Shown: in pieces, positions 1 through 8,200 of the stretch | How the letters are laid out: each line of letters starts with the position of its first letter | Numbering within the stretch: the first letter of the stretch is position 1 | Assembly (NCBI RefSeq): GCF_003315035.1 | Contig: NZ_QNRE01000007.1 | Coordinates: 124,001 to 188,000, forward strand | Length of the DNA: 64,000 nucleotides | Direction of reading: 5' to 3' | Origin: Nocardia puris | GTDB taxonomy: Bacteria > Actinomycetota > Actinomycetes > Mycobacteriales > Mycobacteriaceae | The notes under the pieces: model-generated | Told to the model about the DNA's origin: nothing | Databases searched by the model: none | The model's input: only the letters and a program-made list of their open reading frames with translations | Position numbers and translations under genes: made by a program

Positions 1-2
1 AG

Positions 3-443
3 CCGGGGATGGCGCAGTTCACGCCGTTGCGCGCGAGCGCGCGGGTCGCGATCGTCGGCCTCGGGCCGGACGTGACGAAAGCGCTTGTGCTCCAGCGTGT
101 CACCGACATCGCGCGCGACCTCACCGGCGTCACCGCGACCGTCGACGTGCGGTTCGCGCCCGGCCCCACGTTCGTGCCGGGCACCGTCGCCCTGGACGCG
201 GACGAGCCGATCGTCGCCGCGCTGCGCGACTCCTACACCGACCACGACCCGAGCCCCGCCCGCCTGTACGCGAAGCCCGCCTACTGCGACACGATCCGCT
301 TCCGGCACGCGGGCATCCCCGCGGTGACCTTCGGGCCGGGCGACGATGGGTGGGCCGTCTACGACGAGAGCATCAGTGTGGCGGGCATGGAGTTCGCCGC
401 CCGCGTGCTGGCCGGGGCGATACGGCGGTTCCTGCGCCGATGA
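3..443 (+). CDS. M20-family metallopeptidase, C-terminal part (5' end outside window)
   Basis: The reading frame is open from the left edge, so only the last ~146 residues are visible. The segment with GLGPDV, then VTATVDVRF, fits the end of the lid/dimerisation domain, and DTIRFRHAGIPAVTFGPG fits the C-terminal return to the catalytic domain of M20 hydrolases (ArgE/DapE/carboxypeptidase type), which cleave amide bonds with two zinc ions. The family usually has a late metal-ligand His just before the D-E pair; here the segment is WAVYDES with no His, so this member may be atypical. Its stop overlaps a possible ATG of the downstream GntR gene. The substrate cannot be told from this fragment. 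Confidence 0.7.
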   Translation, partial: PGMAQFTPLRASARVAIVGLGPDVTKALVLQRVTDIARDLTGVTATVDVRFAPGPTFVPGTVALDADEPIVAALRDSYTDHDPSPARLYAKPAYCDTIRFRHAGIPAVTFGPGDDGWAVYDESISVAGMEFAARVLAGAIRRFLRR

Positions 444-463
444 CGCGCGTATGCTCGGCGGCC

Positions 464-1207
464 ATGACGCCACCGCCCGACCTCAGCCGCGCCCATCCGG
501 GCCGCCGGCTGCGGTCGGACCTGGCGCGCCAGGTCGCCGACGTGCTGCGCGGGCAGATCGCGGCGGGCGCGCTCGGGCCGCGCCTGCCCGACGAGCCCGC
601 GCTGCAACGCGAGTTCAGCGTGTCGCGCAACAGCGTGCGCGAAGCCCTCGACATCCTGCGCTCCGAGGGGCTGGTCGAGCGGTTGCCCGGGGTGGGCACG
701 GTGGTGCGGATGCCCAAGTTCGCGCACACCGTCGACGCCATCCGCGGCCTGTCGGAATCGTTGCGCGAGCACGGGGCGCTGCGCAACGAGGTGCGCACCG
801 CCGGACGGGTCCGGCCGCCCCGCAGCGTGGCGGCTGCGTTGCGGGCCGAGGGCGATGTGCTCTGCATCGAGCGGTTGCGCAGGCTCGACGGCGTGCCGAT
901 CGCGCTGGACCTGACCTATCTGCCGGTCGCCGTCGGCCTGCCGCTGCTCTCGGCCGACCTCGAGGACGAAGACCTGTTCACGCTGATCGAGCGCACTTCG
1001 GGCAAGCGACTGCGCGCCGACCAGGTGTCGGTGGACGCCGTCACCGCCGACGCGCCGTCGGCCCGGCTGCTGGGCGTGCGGACGGGCGCGCCGCTGCTGG
1101 TGCTGCAACGACTCACCCGGTTCACCGACGGCACGCCCGCCGACCTGGAGTTCGTGCGGATGCGCGGCGACCGCATCACGGTGCGGATGACGCCTGAGCG
1201 CAGTTAG
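464..1207 (+). CDS. GntR-family (HutC-type) transcriptional regulator with UTRA domain
   Basis: The product is about 247 residues. Residues ~15-80 form a winged-helix GntR DNA-binding domain with the typical run SVSRNSVREALDILRSEGLV and then the wing PGVGTVV. The rest fits a UTRA ligand-binding domain (ERLRRLDGVPIALDLTYLP, then the closing LEFVRMRGDRI strand). Proteins of this kind repress or activate nearby metabolic genes in response to a small ligand. The start at 464 follows a TATGCT hexamer by 8 bases, which would suit a leaderless transcript; an alternative ATG at 440 overlaps the stop of the M20 gene. The M20 peptidase is the natural candidate target. Confidence 0.85.
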   Translation: MTPPPDLSRAHPGRRLRSDLARQVADVLRGQIAAGALGPRLPDEPALQREFSVSRNSVREALDILRSEGLVERLPGVGTVVRMPKFAHTVDAIRGLSESLREHGALRNEVRTAGRVRPPRSVAAALRAEGDVLCIERLRRLDGVPIALDLTYLPVAVGLPLLSADLEDEDLFTLIERTSGKRLRADQVSVDAVTADAPSARLLGVRTGAPLLVLQRLTRFTDGTPADLEFVRMRGDRITVRMTPERS

Positions 1208-1266
1208 AGGACTGAGCGCAATTGGAAGCCTGAGCGCAGTGAGAAGCCCGAGCGCGGTTAGTTGAG
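1195..1266. repeat. 18-bp tandem repeat, 4 units, spanning two convergent gene ends
   Basis: Four consecutive 18-base units start at 1195, 1213, 1231 and 1249 (first unit TGAGCGCAGTTAGAGGAC, the others diverged). The core TGAGCGCA is kept in the first three and is CGAGCGCG in the fourth. The array covers the stop codon of the GntR gene and the stop codon of the opposing secreted-protein gene. It contains no obvious hairpin. Confidence 0.85.
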
Positions 1267-1593
1267 CCCGGTGGAGAACTTGATGACGACCTTCTCCTCC
1301 GACACCTCTTGTACGGCCACGTCGAGGCCCTCGGCCTCCCTGGTCTCCCCGGCGGGGATGTTCAGCTCCTGGCCCGCGACCCGCAGCGTCACCAGGTTCC
1401 CCTGCACCGCAACGAGTTCCGCGTCCACGCCGAGGATGCTGGCCTTCGCGTCCACGCCGCGCGTGAACGTCACCAGGCAGCCGGACACATCGCATTCGCT
1501 CCGGGTGCCCGCACCTTCGATGGTGCACGCCACCGCGCCGAACGACGCGGACGCGGCGATGAGGGCGGCGGCTATGGCCTGTCGTACTCGCAC
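1258..1593 (-). CDS. Small secreted or lipid-anchored protein of unknown function
   Basis: The product is 111 residues. It starts MRVRQAIAAALIAASASFG, a typical cleaved signal peptide, followed by AVAC, which could be a weak lipobox with Cys23. Two further cysteines (SECDVSGCLV) could form a disulfide in the exported domain. The mature part is acidic, rich in short beta-strand-like segments, and ends KVVIKFSTGLN. I do not recognise the family. The gene is convergent with the GntR gene, and its stop lies inside the 18-bp tandem repeat. Confidence 0.75.
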   Translation of the reverse strand: MRVRQAIAAALIAASASFGAVACTIEGAGTRSECDVSGCLVTFTRGVDAKASILGVDAELVAVQGNLVTLRVAGQELNIPAGETREAEGLDVAVQEVSEEKVVIKFSTGLN

Positions 1594-1638
1594 GCCGACA
1601 GTCTAGGCCGAACCGTCGCGAATCGGACATCCCCGAGC

Positions 1639-1667
1639 CCCGGCGCGGGTGAGCGGCCCGCGCCGGG
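1639..1667 (-). terminator. Strong GC hairpin downstream of the lipase gene
   Basis: A perfect 11-bp inverted repeat (CCCGGCGCGGG / CCCGCGCCGGG) with a 7-base loop lies 6 bases past the lipase stop on the minus strand. There is no T-run, as is common for actinomycete terminators. Confidence 0.6.
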
Positions 1668-1673
1668 ACCCCC

Positions 1674-3008
1674 TCAGCTGCCCGGGAAACCCGGGGGCAG
1701 CGGCTTGAAGTCCGCCTTGAACTTCGGGCCGGGCGGCAGGCCGCGCAACAGCGCGCTGGTCCAGGCGACGCCCGGAATCCAGCCGGTCGTGGCGTTCACG
1801 ATGTGCTCGGGGACCGGCACCGTGTAGAAGCGCAGATCCGCCCCACGCGCCCAATAGGATTCGACGGTCGGCAGCACCGTCGACGGCGGGATCAGCTCGT
1901 CCCATACGCCGTGCCACCACAGCACCGGCGTGTCGGGGATGTGCTTGCCGAGGCTGTTCTCGTCGAGCACCCGCAGGATCTCCGGTTCGGTCTCCAGCGA
2001 CTTGCCCGGGAGGTAGTACTCGCTGACCGGGCGGTAGAAGCCGGTGAGCGCGGCGGTGTAGACGCAGCGGTTCTGCACGTCGTGCACGAGTTGGATGCCC
2101 TCGGGGGTGAGCAACTCGTCCAGCTTGAACACGTCGGGGTACTGCTTGGCGAACGAGGCCAGGCCCAGCCACATGGTGAAACTGCTGAGGCCGGTGGCGC
2201 CCGGTTGCGGTTCGGTGGCGTAGCGCGCCAGATCCACCAGGTTGCCAGGCGTGCCGCCGGCGGTGGTGCCGAGCAGGTGCACGTCGGGGGCGTAGGTGCG
2301 GCGCAACTCGGCGGCGCGGAGCGAGGCCGACCCGCCGCCGGAGTAGCCGTACAGGGCGATGCCCGAGTCCGTAAGTCCCAGCGTCGCATCGTTTTTCACG
2401 GCGCGCAGGCTGTCGAGGACCATCTTGCCCTCGTCGTAGGTGTTGAACGTGTTGAACTTGCCGTCGAAGTCGGGGACGTTGATGGCGAAGCCCTGCATCA
2501 GCCAATACACCGCCAGCGCGGACTCTTTCATGGTGCCGACCTGCAACGTGTAGGACGGATTGCACGAGGAGTCGCTGGAGTCGATCGCCTCCTGGAACGA
2601 GAGCACCGGGCGCGGGCTGCCCTGCCAGGGGATGCCGGGGATGATCACGGTGGTCGCGGTGACGATCGGATTGTCGCGAAGATCGTTGGTGCGGTACAGG
2701 ATCTGCTTGGTGTAGACCGGGAACGGCAGCCCGAGCAGTCGCGTCTGCACCTCGCGGGTGCGCACGATCTGGCCGGGCGCGTACGCGGCGAGATCGGCCG
2801 GATCGTCGTACCACGGGTCCCTGTCCGGCGGCAGGATCGGCAGCAGATCGTAGAGTTGCGGCTCGGACGGCAGCCGCGGCAGCTGGTTCTGGTCCGGCGG
2901 GAACGCGGGTGGGAACCCCGGATCCGCCCCCGCGGCGCCCGCGATCGATGCCGTCAGGCAGACCGACGTGCAGAGCACGGCCATCCGCCGACGCAGAGTC
3001 TTCCTCAT
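1674..3008 (-). CDS. Secreted lipase, LIP family (alpha/beta hydrolase)
   Basis: The product is 444 residues with an N-terminal signal peptide (MRKTLRRRMAVLC..., cleavage near GAAGA). The catalytic domain matches the secretory LIP lipases of mycobacteria and nocardiae. The nucleophile elbow is GYSGGG with Ser223, HGVWDELIPPS supplies the likely acid, and VPVPEHIVNATTGW supplies the likely His. These enzymes hydrolyse acylglycerols or other esters outside the cell. The start at 3008 was chosen because it gives the signal peptide directly; the frame stays open upstream without family similarity. The gene is divergent from the SCO6745-family gene and ends at a strong hairpin. Confidence 0.88.
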   Translation of the reverse strand: MRKTLRRRMAVLCTSVCLTASIAGAAGADPGFPPAFPPDQNQLPRLPSEPQLYDLLPILPPDRDPWYDDPADLAAYAPGQIVRTREVQTRLLGLPFPVYTKQILYRTNDLRDNPIVTATTVIIPGIPWQGSPRPVLSFQEAIDSSDSSCNPSYTLQVGTMKESALAVYWLMQGFAINVPDFDGKFNTFNTYDEGKMVLDSLRAVKNDATLGLTDSGIALYGYSGGGSASLRAAELRRTYAPDVHLLGTTAGGTPGNLVDLARYATEPQPGATGLSSFTMWLGLASFAKQYPDVFKLDELLTPEGIQLVHDVQNRCVYTAALTGFYRPVSEYYLPGKSLETEPEILRVLDENSLGKHIPDTPVLWWHGVWDELIPPSTVLPTVESYWARGADLRFYTVPVPEHIVNATTGWIPGVAWTSALLRGLPPGPKFKADFKPLPPGFPGS

Positions 3009-3311
3009 CGAAGCACCTGTTCGTGTCGGATCGCGGCGCCCGGTGCGGCCGCGACTGACTCTCCATTCCACTGTCCGGGACATCGGATTCCTACCGCCAC
3101 GGGACCAGAGAGTGCGCGGGCGGTTTGGCGGAGTGCACAAATCGGCGCGGCGGAAAGCCGCCGGTGCCGAGGGGTTCCGAACGGTGTACAACCCGCATAA
3201 TGGACGCTGTTGGGCGAAGCCCACCCGAAACTCCGCGCACGGCCGGAGCGAAGGCGGAGGTACGCATAATGTGGTTGGCGGACACCAATGTCGGTGAAAA
3301 GGAGAGAGAAC
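3009..3311. promoter_or_regulatory. Divergent intergenic region, lipase / SCO6745-family gene
   Basis: This 303-bp stretch has no convincing ORF. The nine-base word CGCATAATG occurs twice (3194-3202 and 3263-3271); each contains CATAAT, a good -10 hexamer for the rightward gene. A small hairpin (TGGGC-GAA-GCCCA) lies between them, near 3210. Confidence 0.4.
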
Positions 3312-4052
3312 GTGTCGGTGGCGACGGCGGTCAAGGATCAGATCCAGCAACTGGGCGGGGCGTTCATGTTCTCCCGGGAGGCGAAGGCGTTCGGGCAGGC
3401 GTGCGGGGCGGACGCGTTCCTCGGCCCGTATGTGCGCGGGCGCGGCGGCGTGCTCGGGGAAGTGGACGCCGACGTGGTGACCGCCGCGTTCGGGTTCTTC
3501 CCCGGCGACACGATCCGCCCGGCGTGGGAGTCGGTGTCGATGCCGGCCGCCGACGCGGCCGTGGGCTATATGGAGGCGTGTCGCGAGTTCGGCCGTCGCA
3601 AGCTCGCCGATTTCGCCGATGCGCGGCAGTTGGCGGATCTGCTGGAGAAGGTGGCGGCGGCCGCCGAACCGGCCGGTGTGCCGCTGTTCGCCGGCTGGCG
3701 CGCGCTGCCGCTGCCCGAGGACGGCCCTGCCCGTCTGAGTCAGCTCACCCACGTGCTGCGCGAACTGCGCGGCGGCCTGCACCTGATCGGCGTGCTCGCC
3801 GCGGGCCTCACCCCGCTCCAGGCCGTCCTCATCTCCGGTTCCCCCATCAAGACCGGCCCGCAGCAGGCCGGCTTCTACGGCTACCCCGAACCCTACGAGG
3901 AAGTCACCGCCGACCACCGCGCCCGCTGGGAACAGGCCGAAGCCATCACCGACGCCCTCATCGCCCCGGCCTTCGCCGCCCTCACCCCCTCTGAAGCCAC
4001 CACGCTCACCGACCTTCTTCCCAAGGCCCATGCCATCGGCCTGAGCCGCTGA
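3312..4052 (+). CDS. SCO6745-family protein (winged-helix-like, function unknown)
   Basis: The product is 246 residues. The sequence, for example FPGDTIRPAWESV and PEPYEEVTADHRARWEQAE, matches the actinobacterial SCO6745 family, which is predicted to carry a MarR-like helical domain. Its biochemical role is not established. I chose the GTG at 3312 because a strong ribosome-binding site (AAAAGGAGAG, 3297-3306) sits 5 bases upstream; an ATG at 3288 has no such site. It stands alone, convergent with the ArsR-SRPBCC operon. Confidence 0.8.
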   Translation: MSVATAVKDQIQQLGGAFMFSREAKAFGQACGADAFLGPYVRGRGGVLGEVDADVVTAAFGFFPGDTIRPAWESVSMPAADAAVGYMEACREFGRRKLADFADARQLADLLEKVAAAAEPAGVPLFAGWRALPLPEDGPARLSQLTHVLRELRGGLHLIGVLAAGLTPLQAVLISGSPIKTGPQQAGFYGYPEPYEEVTADHRARWEQAEAITDALIAPAFAALTPSEATTLTDLLPKAHAIGLSR

Positions 4053-4063
4053 AGGCAGGTCGA

Positions 4064-4082
4064 GATTGCCTGCGCGGCAATC
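4064..4082 (+). terminator. Possible terminator hairpin between convergent genes
   Basis: A 7-bp inverted repeat GATTGCC / GGCAATC with a 5-base loop, followed by a short pyrimidine run, lies 11 bases past the SCO6745-family stop. Confidence 0.4.
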
Positions 4083-4133
4083 CTTTCCGGCTGTAGCGAG
4101 GACCATGGTGTCGTGGCTGCGGTGCCCTCGTAC

Positions 4134-4526
4134 TCAGGCCGGGCGGGCGTCCTCGCCGGAGTGGGTCCGCGGGGTCGCGCGGCGTTCGCGTTTGCCTCGG
4201 GCGACCTCGGTGGCGAGGGCGTCGAGGGGTTGGGTGAAGGGGGCGAGGGGTTCGGCGAGATGGGTGAGCCAGGCTCGGGCGATGTCCAGGCCGGACGGGG
4301 CGAGGGCGTAGAGGCGGCGGGTGCCCTCGGCGCGGACGGTGACCAGGCCCGCGTCGCGCAGCACCTTGAGGTGCTGGGAGACGGCGGGCTGGGAAATCGG
4401 GGTGTGCGCGCGCACGCTGTCCACGAGCGCGCCCGCCGGCTGCTCACCGGTCGCCACCACCTCCAGGATGCGGCGGCGGACCGGATCGCCCAGCGCTTCG
4501 AAGATCCGTGCGGGAGAAGCCGACAT
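4134..4526 (-). CDS. ArsR-family transcriptional regulator
   Basis: The product is 130 residues with a compact winged helix: FEALGDPVRRRILEVV, then the recognition helix ISQPAVSQHLKVLRDAGLV and the wing RAEGTRRLYALAPSGLD. No metal-binding cysteine or histidine cluster is present, so it belongs to the non-metal ArsR regulators that are usually paired with SRPBCC/AHSA1 proteins. Its ATG shares a base with the TGA of the upstream SRPBCC gene, so the two are translationally coupled. Autoregulation through the palindrome at 5197-5212 is the likely mechanism. Confidence 0.9.
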   Translation of the reverse strand: MSASPARIFEALGDPVRRRILEVVATGEQPAGALVDSVRAHTPISQPAVSQHLKVLRDAGLVTVRAEGTRRLYALAPSGLDIARAWLTHLAEPLAPFTQPLDALATEVARGKRERRATPRTHSGEDARPA

Positions 4527-5182
4527 CAGCCCTGCTGATCGTCCTCGGGGACGGTCGTGTAGAAGACGATCGTCTGCTCGGCGGCGGTGTGCGCGGCCTC
4601 GGGGTCGTCACCGTCGGCGACGGCGGCGTCGGCCCAGCCTTCCGCGGCGATCCGGGTGAACCGCAAGCCGTCGGGGGTGGTTGGGAAGTTCATGCCCTCT
4701 TCCGGGTCGACGGCCGCTCCGGTCTCCAGGTGCACGCCCAGCCCCATCAGCGCCAGGTCCCAGCCCACGCCGACCGCGCCGGGCCCGTACTGCGACCAGA
4801 ACTCCGGATCGACGCCCGCCTCGTGCACGAGTTCCAGCGCCGTGCCGCCCTCAGCGGGGGACAGGCCGACCTCCAGCCACGAGACCTGCCCGCCGAACTC
4901 CCAGGTCACCGCGAACCGCTCCGGCTCCTCGCAGCGTTCGACCGTGCCGCCGGCGTTGCCCTCGAGCTGGTATTTCCCGCCGACCTTCAGCTCCCCGCTG
5001 ACGGGCAGGAACCAGCGCGGCAGCCGTTCGGCGTTCGTCAGCGCGTCCCACAGATCCGCCTGATCGGTCGGGTAGACCCGCCGCGCCACCGCGATCCGGG
5101 TCACCTCCCCGTCGCGCTTCCCGGTCCGCACCTCGCGCGTGACCAGCCCGGCCACAGCCACGGGATCGTTCACCCATGCCAT
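4526..5182 (-). CDS. SRPBCC (AHSA1-like) domain protein
   Basis: The product is 218 residues. The body matches the START-like AHSA1 fold: VARRVYPTDQADLWDALTNAERLPRW, GGKYQLEGNAGGTVERC, then ERFAVTWEF and the long C-terminal helix (GVGWDLALMGLGVHLE). These helix-grip proteins bind hydrophobic ligands; the ligand here is unknown. The start at 5182 is fixed by an excellent ribosome-binding site (AAAGGAGG, 5188-5195). It is the first gene of a two-gene operon with its ArsR regulator. Confidence 0.88.
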   Translation of the reverse strand: MAWVNDPVAVAGLVTREVRTGKRDGEVTRIAVARRVYPTDQADLWDALTNAERLPRWFLPVSGELKVGGKYQLEGNAGGTVERCEEPERFAVTWEFGGQVSWLEVGLSPAEGGTALELVHEAGVDPEFWSQYGPGAVGVGWDLALMGLGVHLETGAAVDPEEGMNFPTTPDGLRFTRIAAEGWADAAVADGDDPEAAHTAAEQTIVFYTTVPEDDQQG

Positions 5183-5196
5183 CACAACCTCCTTTA

Positions 5197-5212
5197 ATAA
5201 GTTTGAACTTAT
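5197..5212. promoter_or_regulatory. Palindromic ArsR operator
   Basis: ATAAGTT-TG-AACTTAT is a perfect inverted repeat in a sharply AT-rich island just upstream of the SRPBCC ribosome-binding site. Its form and position fit the binding site of the ArsR regulator encoded by the same operon. Confidence 0.75.
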
Positions 5213-5276
5213 ATTAGCGCGGAGGGGTCGGGACGGCACGCCAAAGCTCCGCGCGCCGCCCGGCCGGCGAAGGACC

Positions 5277-8200
5277 TCAGTCGGCGAATCGGGTCTCCGG
5301 CACGATGTCGTTCGCATGAGATTCCCGCCCCAACCCCCGGATCGCCGATTCGATGTTGTCGATCCGGGACGCGAGCAGACCGAGCGCCCCGATGGCGCGG
5401 ACGAGGGGATCGTCCTCGGCCCCGCCGAGCGCCTGTTCGCGCAGGTACGCCGACTTCACCTCGGCCCAGCGCCGCGCGCGCTCGGCAGTGAGGCGCCCGC
5501 GCAGCTCGGCGAGCTTGAGCAGGTTCGCCTCGGCGCCGGCCGCGAGGGTCTGCGCCTCGCCGGTGTAGTGATCGTCGATGAGCGTCTCCAGCTCGGCGTC
5601 GTTCATCACCGGGACGATGCGCTCCGACAGGGCGTTCATATCGCGGTAGGAGCCCTGGAGGCGGAACGGCGGCTCGGTGCGGCTCGCGTCGGCGGTGGCC
5701 GCGGAGGCGATGTAGGCGCGGTTGGCCGCCAGCACCACCTCTTGCACCCGCAGCATCTTGCCCAGCACCGACACCGCATCGGACAGTTCGGCCGCCGAGT
5801 ACGGGTGCGCGAGCTGATCGGCGCGCGCCGACTCATCCCCGTGCGCCATTCGCAGCAGCACGTCCAGATCGCCGCGCTCGCGCGAGGAGAGCGGCGCGAG
5901 AACGGGATTCGCGGTGAGCGCGTTCTCGAGGTAGCTGAGCGCGAACAGGTCGTCGCGTCCGGAGAGCACGTCGCCGAGATTCCACACGTCGGCGCGGTTG
6001 GCGAGCATGTCCGGGATGCGGAACCGCTTGCCCTGCTCGGTGTAGGGGTTGCCCGCCATACACACGGCGAACCGCTTGCCGCGCAAATCGTAGGTGCGGG
6101 TGCGGCCCTCCCACACGCCCTCCATCCGGCGCTGCCCGTCGCAGAGGGAGATGAACTTCTGCAACAGTTCCGGCGAGGTGTGCTGGATATCGTCCAGGTA
6201 CAGCAGCACATTCGAGCCCATCTCGAGCGCGAAGTCGATCTTCTCCACCTCTTGGCGCGCCGTCGCGTTGGGGGCGTCGTCGGGGTCGACCGAACGGACG
6301 GCGTGCCCGAGGGCGGGCCCGTTCACCTTGACGAATACCAGCCCCAGGCGCGCGGCCACGTACTCCATGAGCGTGGTCTTGCCGTAGCCGGGCGGGGAGA
6401 TCAACAGCAGCAACCCGGACTGGTCGACACGTTTGCCGTCGCCGGTCGCGCCGAGTTGTTTGGCGAGGTTGTCGCCGATCAACGGCAGGTAGACCTCGTC
6501 CAGCAGCCGGTTGCGCACGAAGCCGTTGGGTACCTGCGCCCGGTATTCGGCCAGCCGCAGGCGATCCCGTTCGCGGGTGACCAATTCCGTGCGCCGCCGC
6601 AGATAGTCGCGGAACCCCGGCACCCGCTCGGCGCGGAACCACCGGCAGCGGGCCAGCAGCTCGTCCAGCCGGAAGGTCAACGAGCGCTTGGTGATTCGCG
6701 GGTGAGTGCCGAGCAACCCCGGCACGGTGGCGTCGAGTTCGGCGGCGGAATCGTGGCGCGGCAGGTCCGCTCCGCACAACTCCACCGCGATCGCCTCGGC
6801 CAAGTGCGGAATCAGCGACGGGTCCGCGTGCCGCTCGGCGTAGGCCGTGAGCCAGGTGGTGACCAGCTGATGCCGCAGCGGTAGATCGGTGGCCAAGGAG
6901 CGCAGGTCACGCATGTAAGTGTCACGGCCCGAGGCGGTTTCGAGGTGGTTGTGGAAGCGGTCGAGCAAGGTGCGCGCCGCCCGCGCGGTGACGAAGCCGT
7001 CCGCCCCGTCGGCGATCTCCTCGAACAGATACTCACCGGCGAGTCCGCCGTCGACACCGAGTCCCAGCGCGTCGGCGAATGCACCGATAGCCGCGCCCAA
7101 TTCGTCGCGCAACGCTACGACCGACGCCGTGGTGTCGAACAGCGCCCGCGCCCGCGCGAGCGAGCCGATCCGCGTGGCCCAGCGCTCCCGCGCGGCCGGC
7201 TCGCCAGCGCCGAAACGCCACCACAGCTGCGCGGCCGCCCTTTCCGCCGGCGGGTACCGCAACAGTCCCGCACCGGCGTGCAGGCGCAACAGTGCCCCGA
7301 GAACGGCGGCGGCGTCGTGATCGTGCACGCCGCGCTCGTAACCCTCGTCGTAGCGCTGCGCGGCGGTGGCCGTCACCAGGGCGGTCAGCTCGCCCTCGGT
7401 GAGTGCGGCAGTGTGCAGGGCCGCCAGCGACCCGTCCGCCTCGGCCTCGGCCAGCATCGAGGCCGCCAGGTACTCCGCCCGATACACCTCGGGCGTCTCC
7501 GATACCACCAACTGCGACCAGTAGGGCGCGGTGTCGGCGAACTCCGCATCGGCAAGCGGCGCGCGATAGTCGGTCCCCGTGATGGTGTACGCGATCGAAT
7601 CACCTTGTGGCACAAGGGCGAGATCGATCGGCCCGGTGGTGACCGCGAACCGGTGCCTGCCGAGCCGGATGGTCGCGCCTCCGTCGTCGAACAGATCCCG
7701 GCGGTCCCGCAGCGAGCGCGCCGCCTCCTGCCGCGCGGCCTTCAGCAACCCGTCGAGTTCCTCGGCGCGCACCGATTCCCCGATCGCGCGCAGTTCGCCG
7801 ATCGCGGCGCGCAGCCGGGTGACCATCGGATCGGCGGCGAAGTAGGTGCCCACCTCGTCGGCCGAACCCATGCTCGCGCACCGGCGTTCGATGCTCGACA
7901 GCATCCGCCGCGCGGACTCGGCGATCCGTTCGGCCCGCCGCGAGCGCTCGTCCAGCAGCGCCTGCTTGCGCGCCGCGAACGCCTCGTACACCTCCTCGCG
8001 CTCGCCGGCCAGGCGGGCGGAGAAGTCGTCGAACTCGCCGAAGCGCGCGTCCAGGTTCTCGAGCGTCAGCAGCAGTTTGGCCAGCTGGTCGTCGCAGTCG
8101 TCGGGCGTGGTGGCCGTGGCGATCGCGCCGGTGACAGCCTGCCCGAGCAGGGCGAATTCGGCGGCGAACTCCGCGCGCCCCTCGGCGGCGGCCAGTTCGG

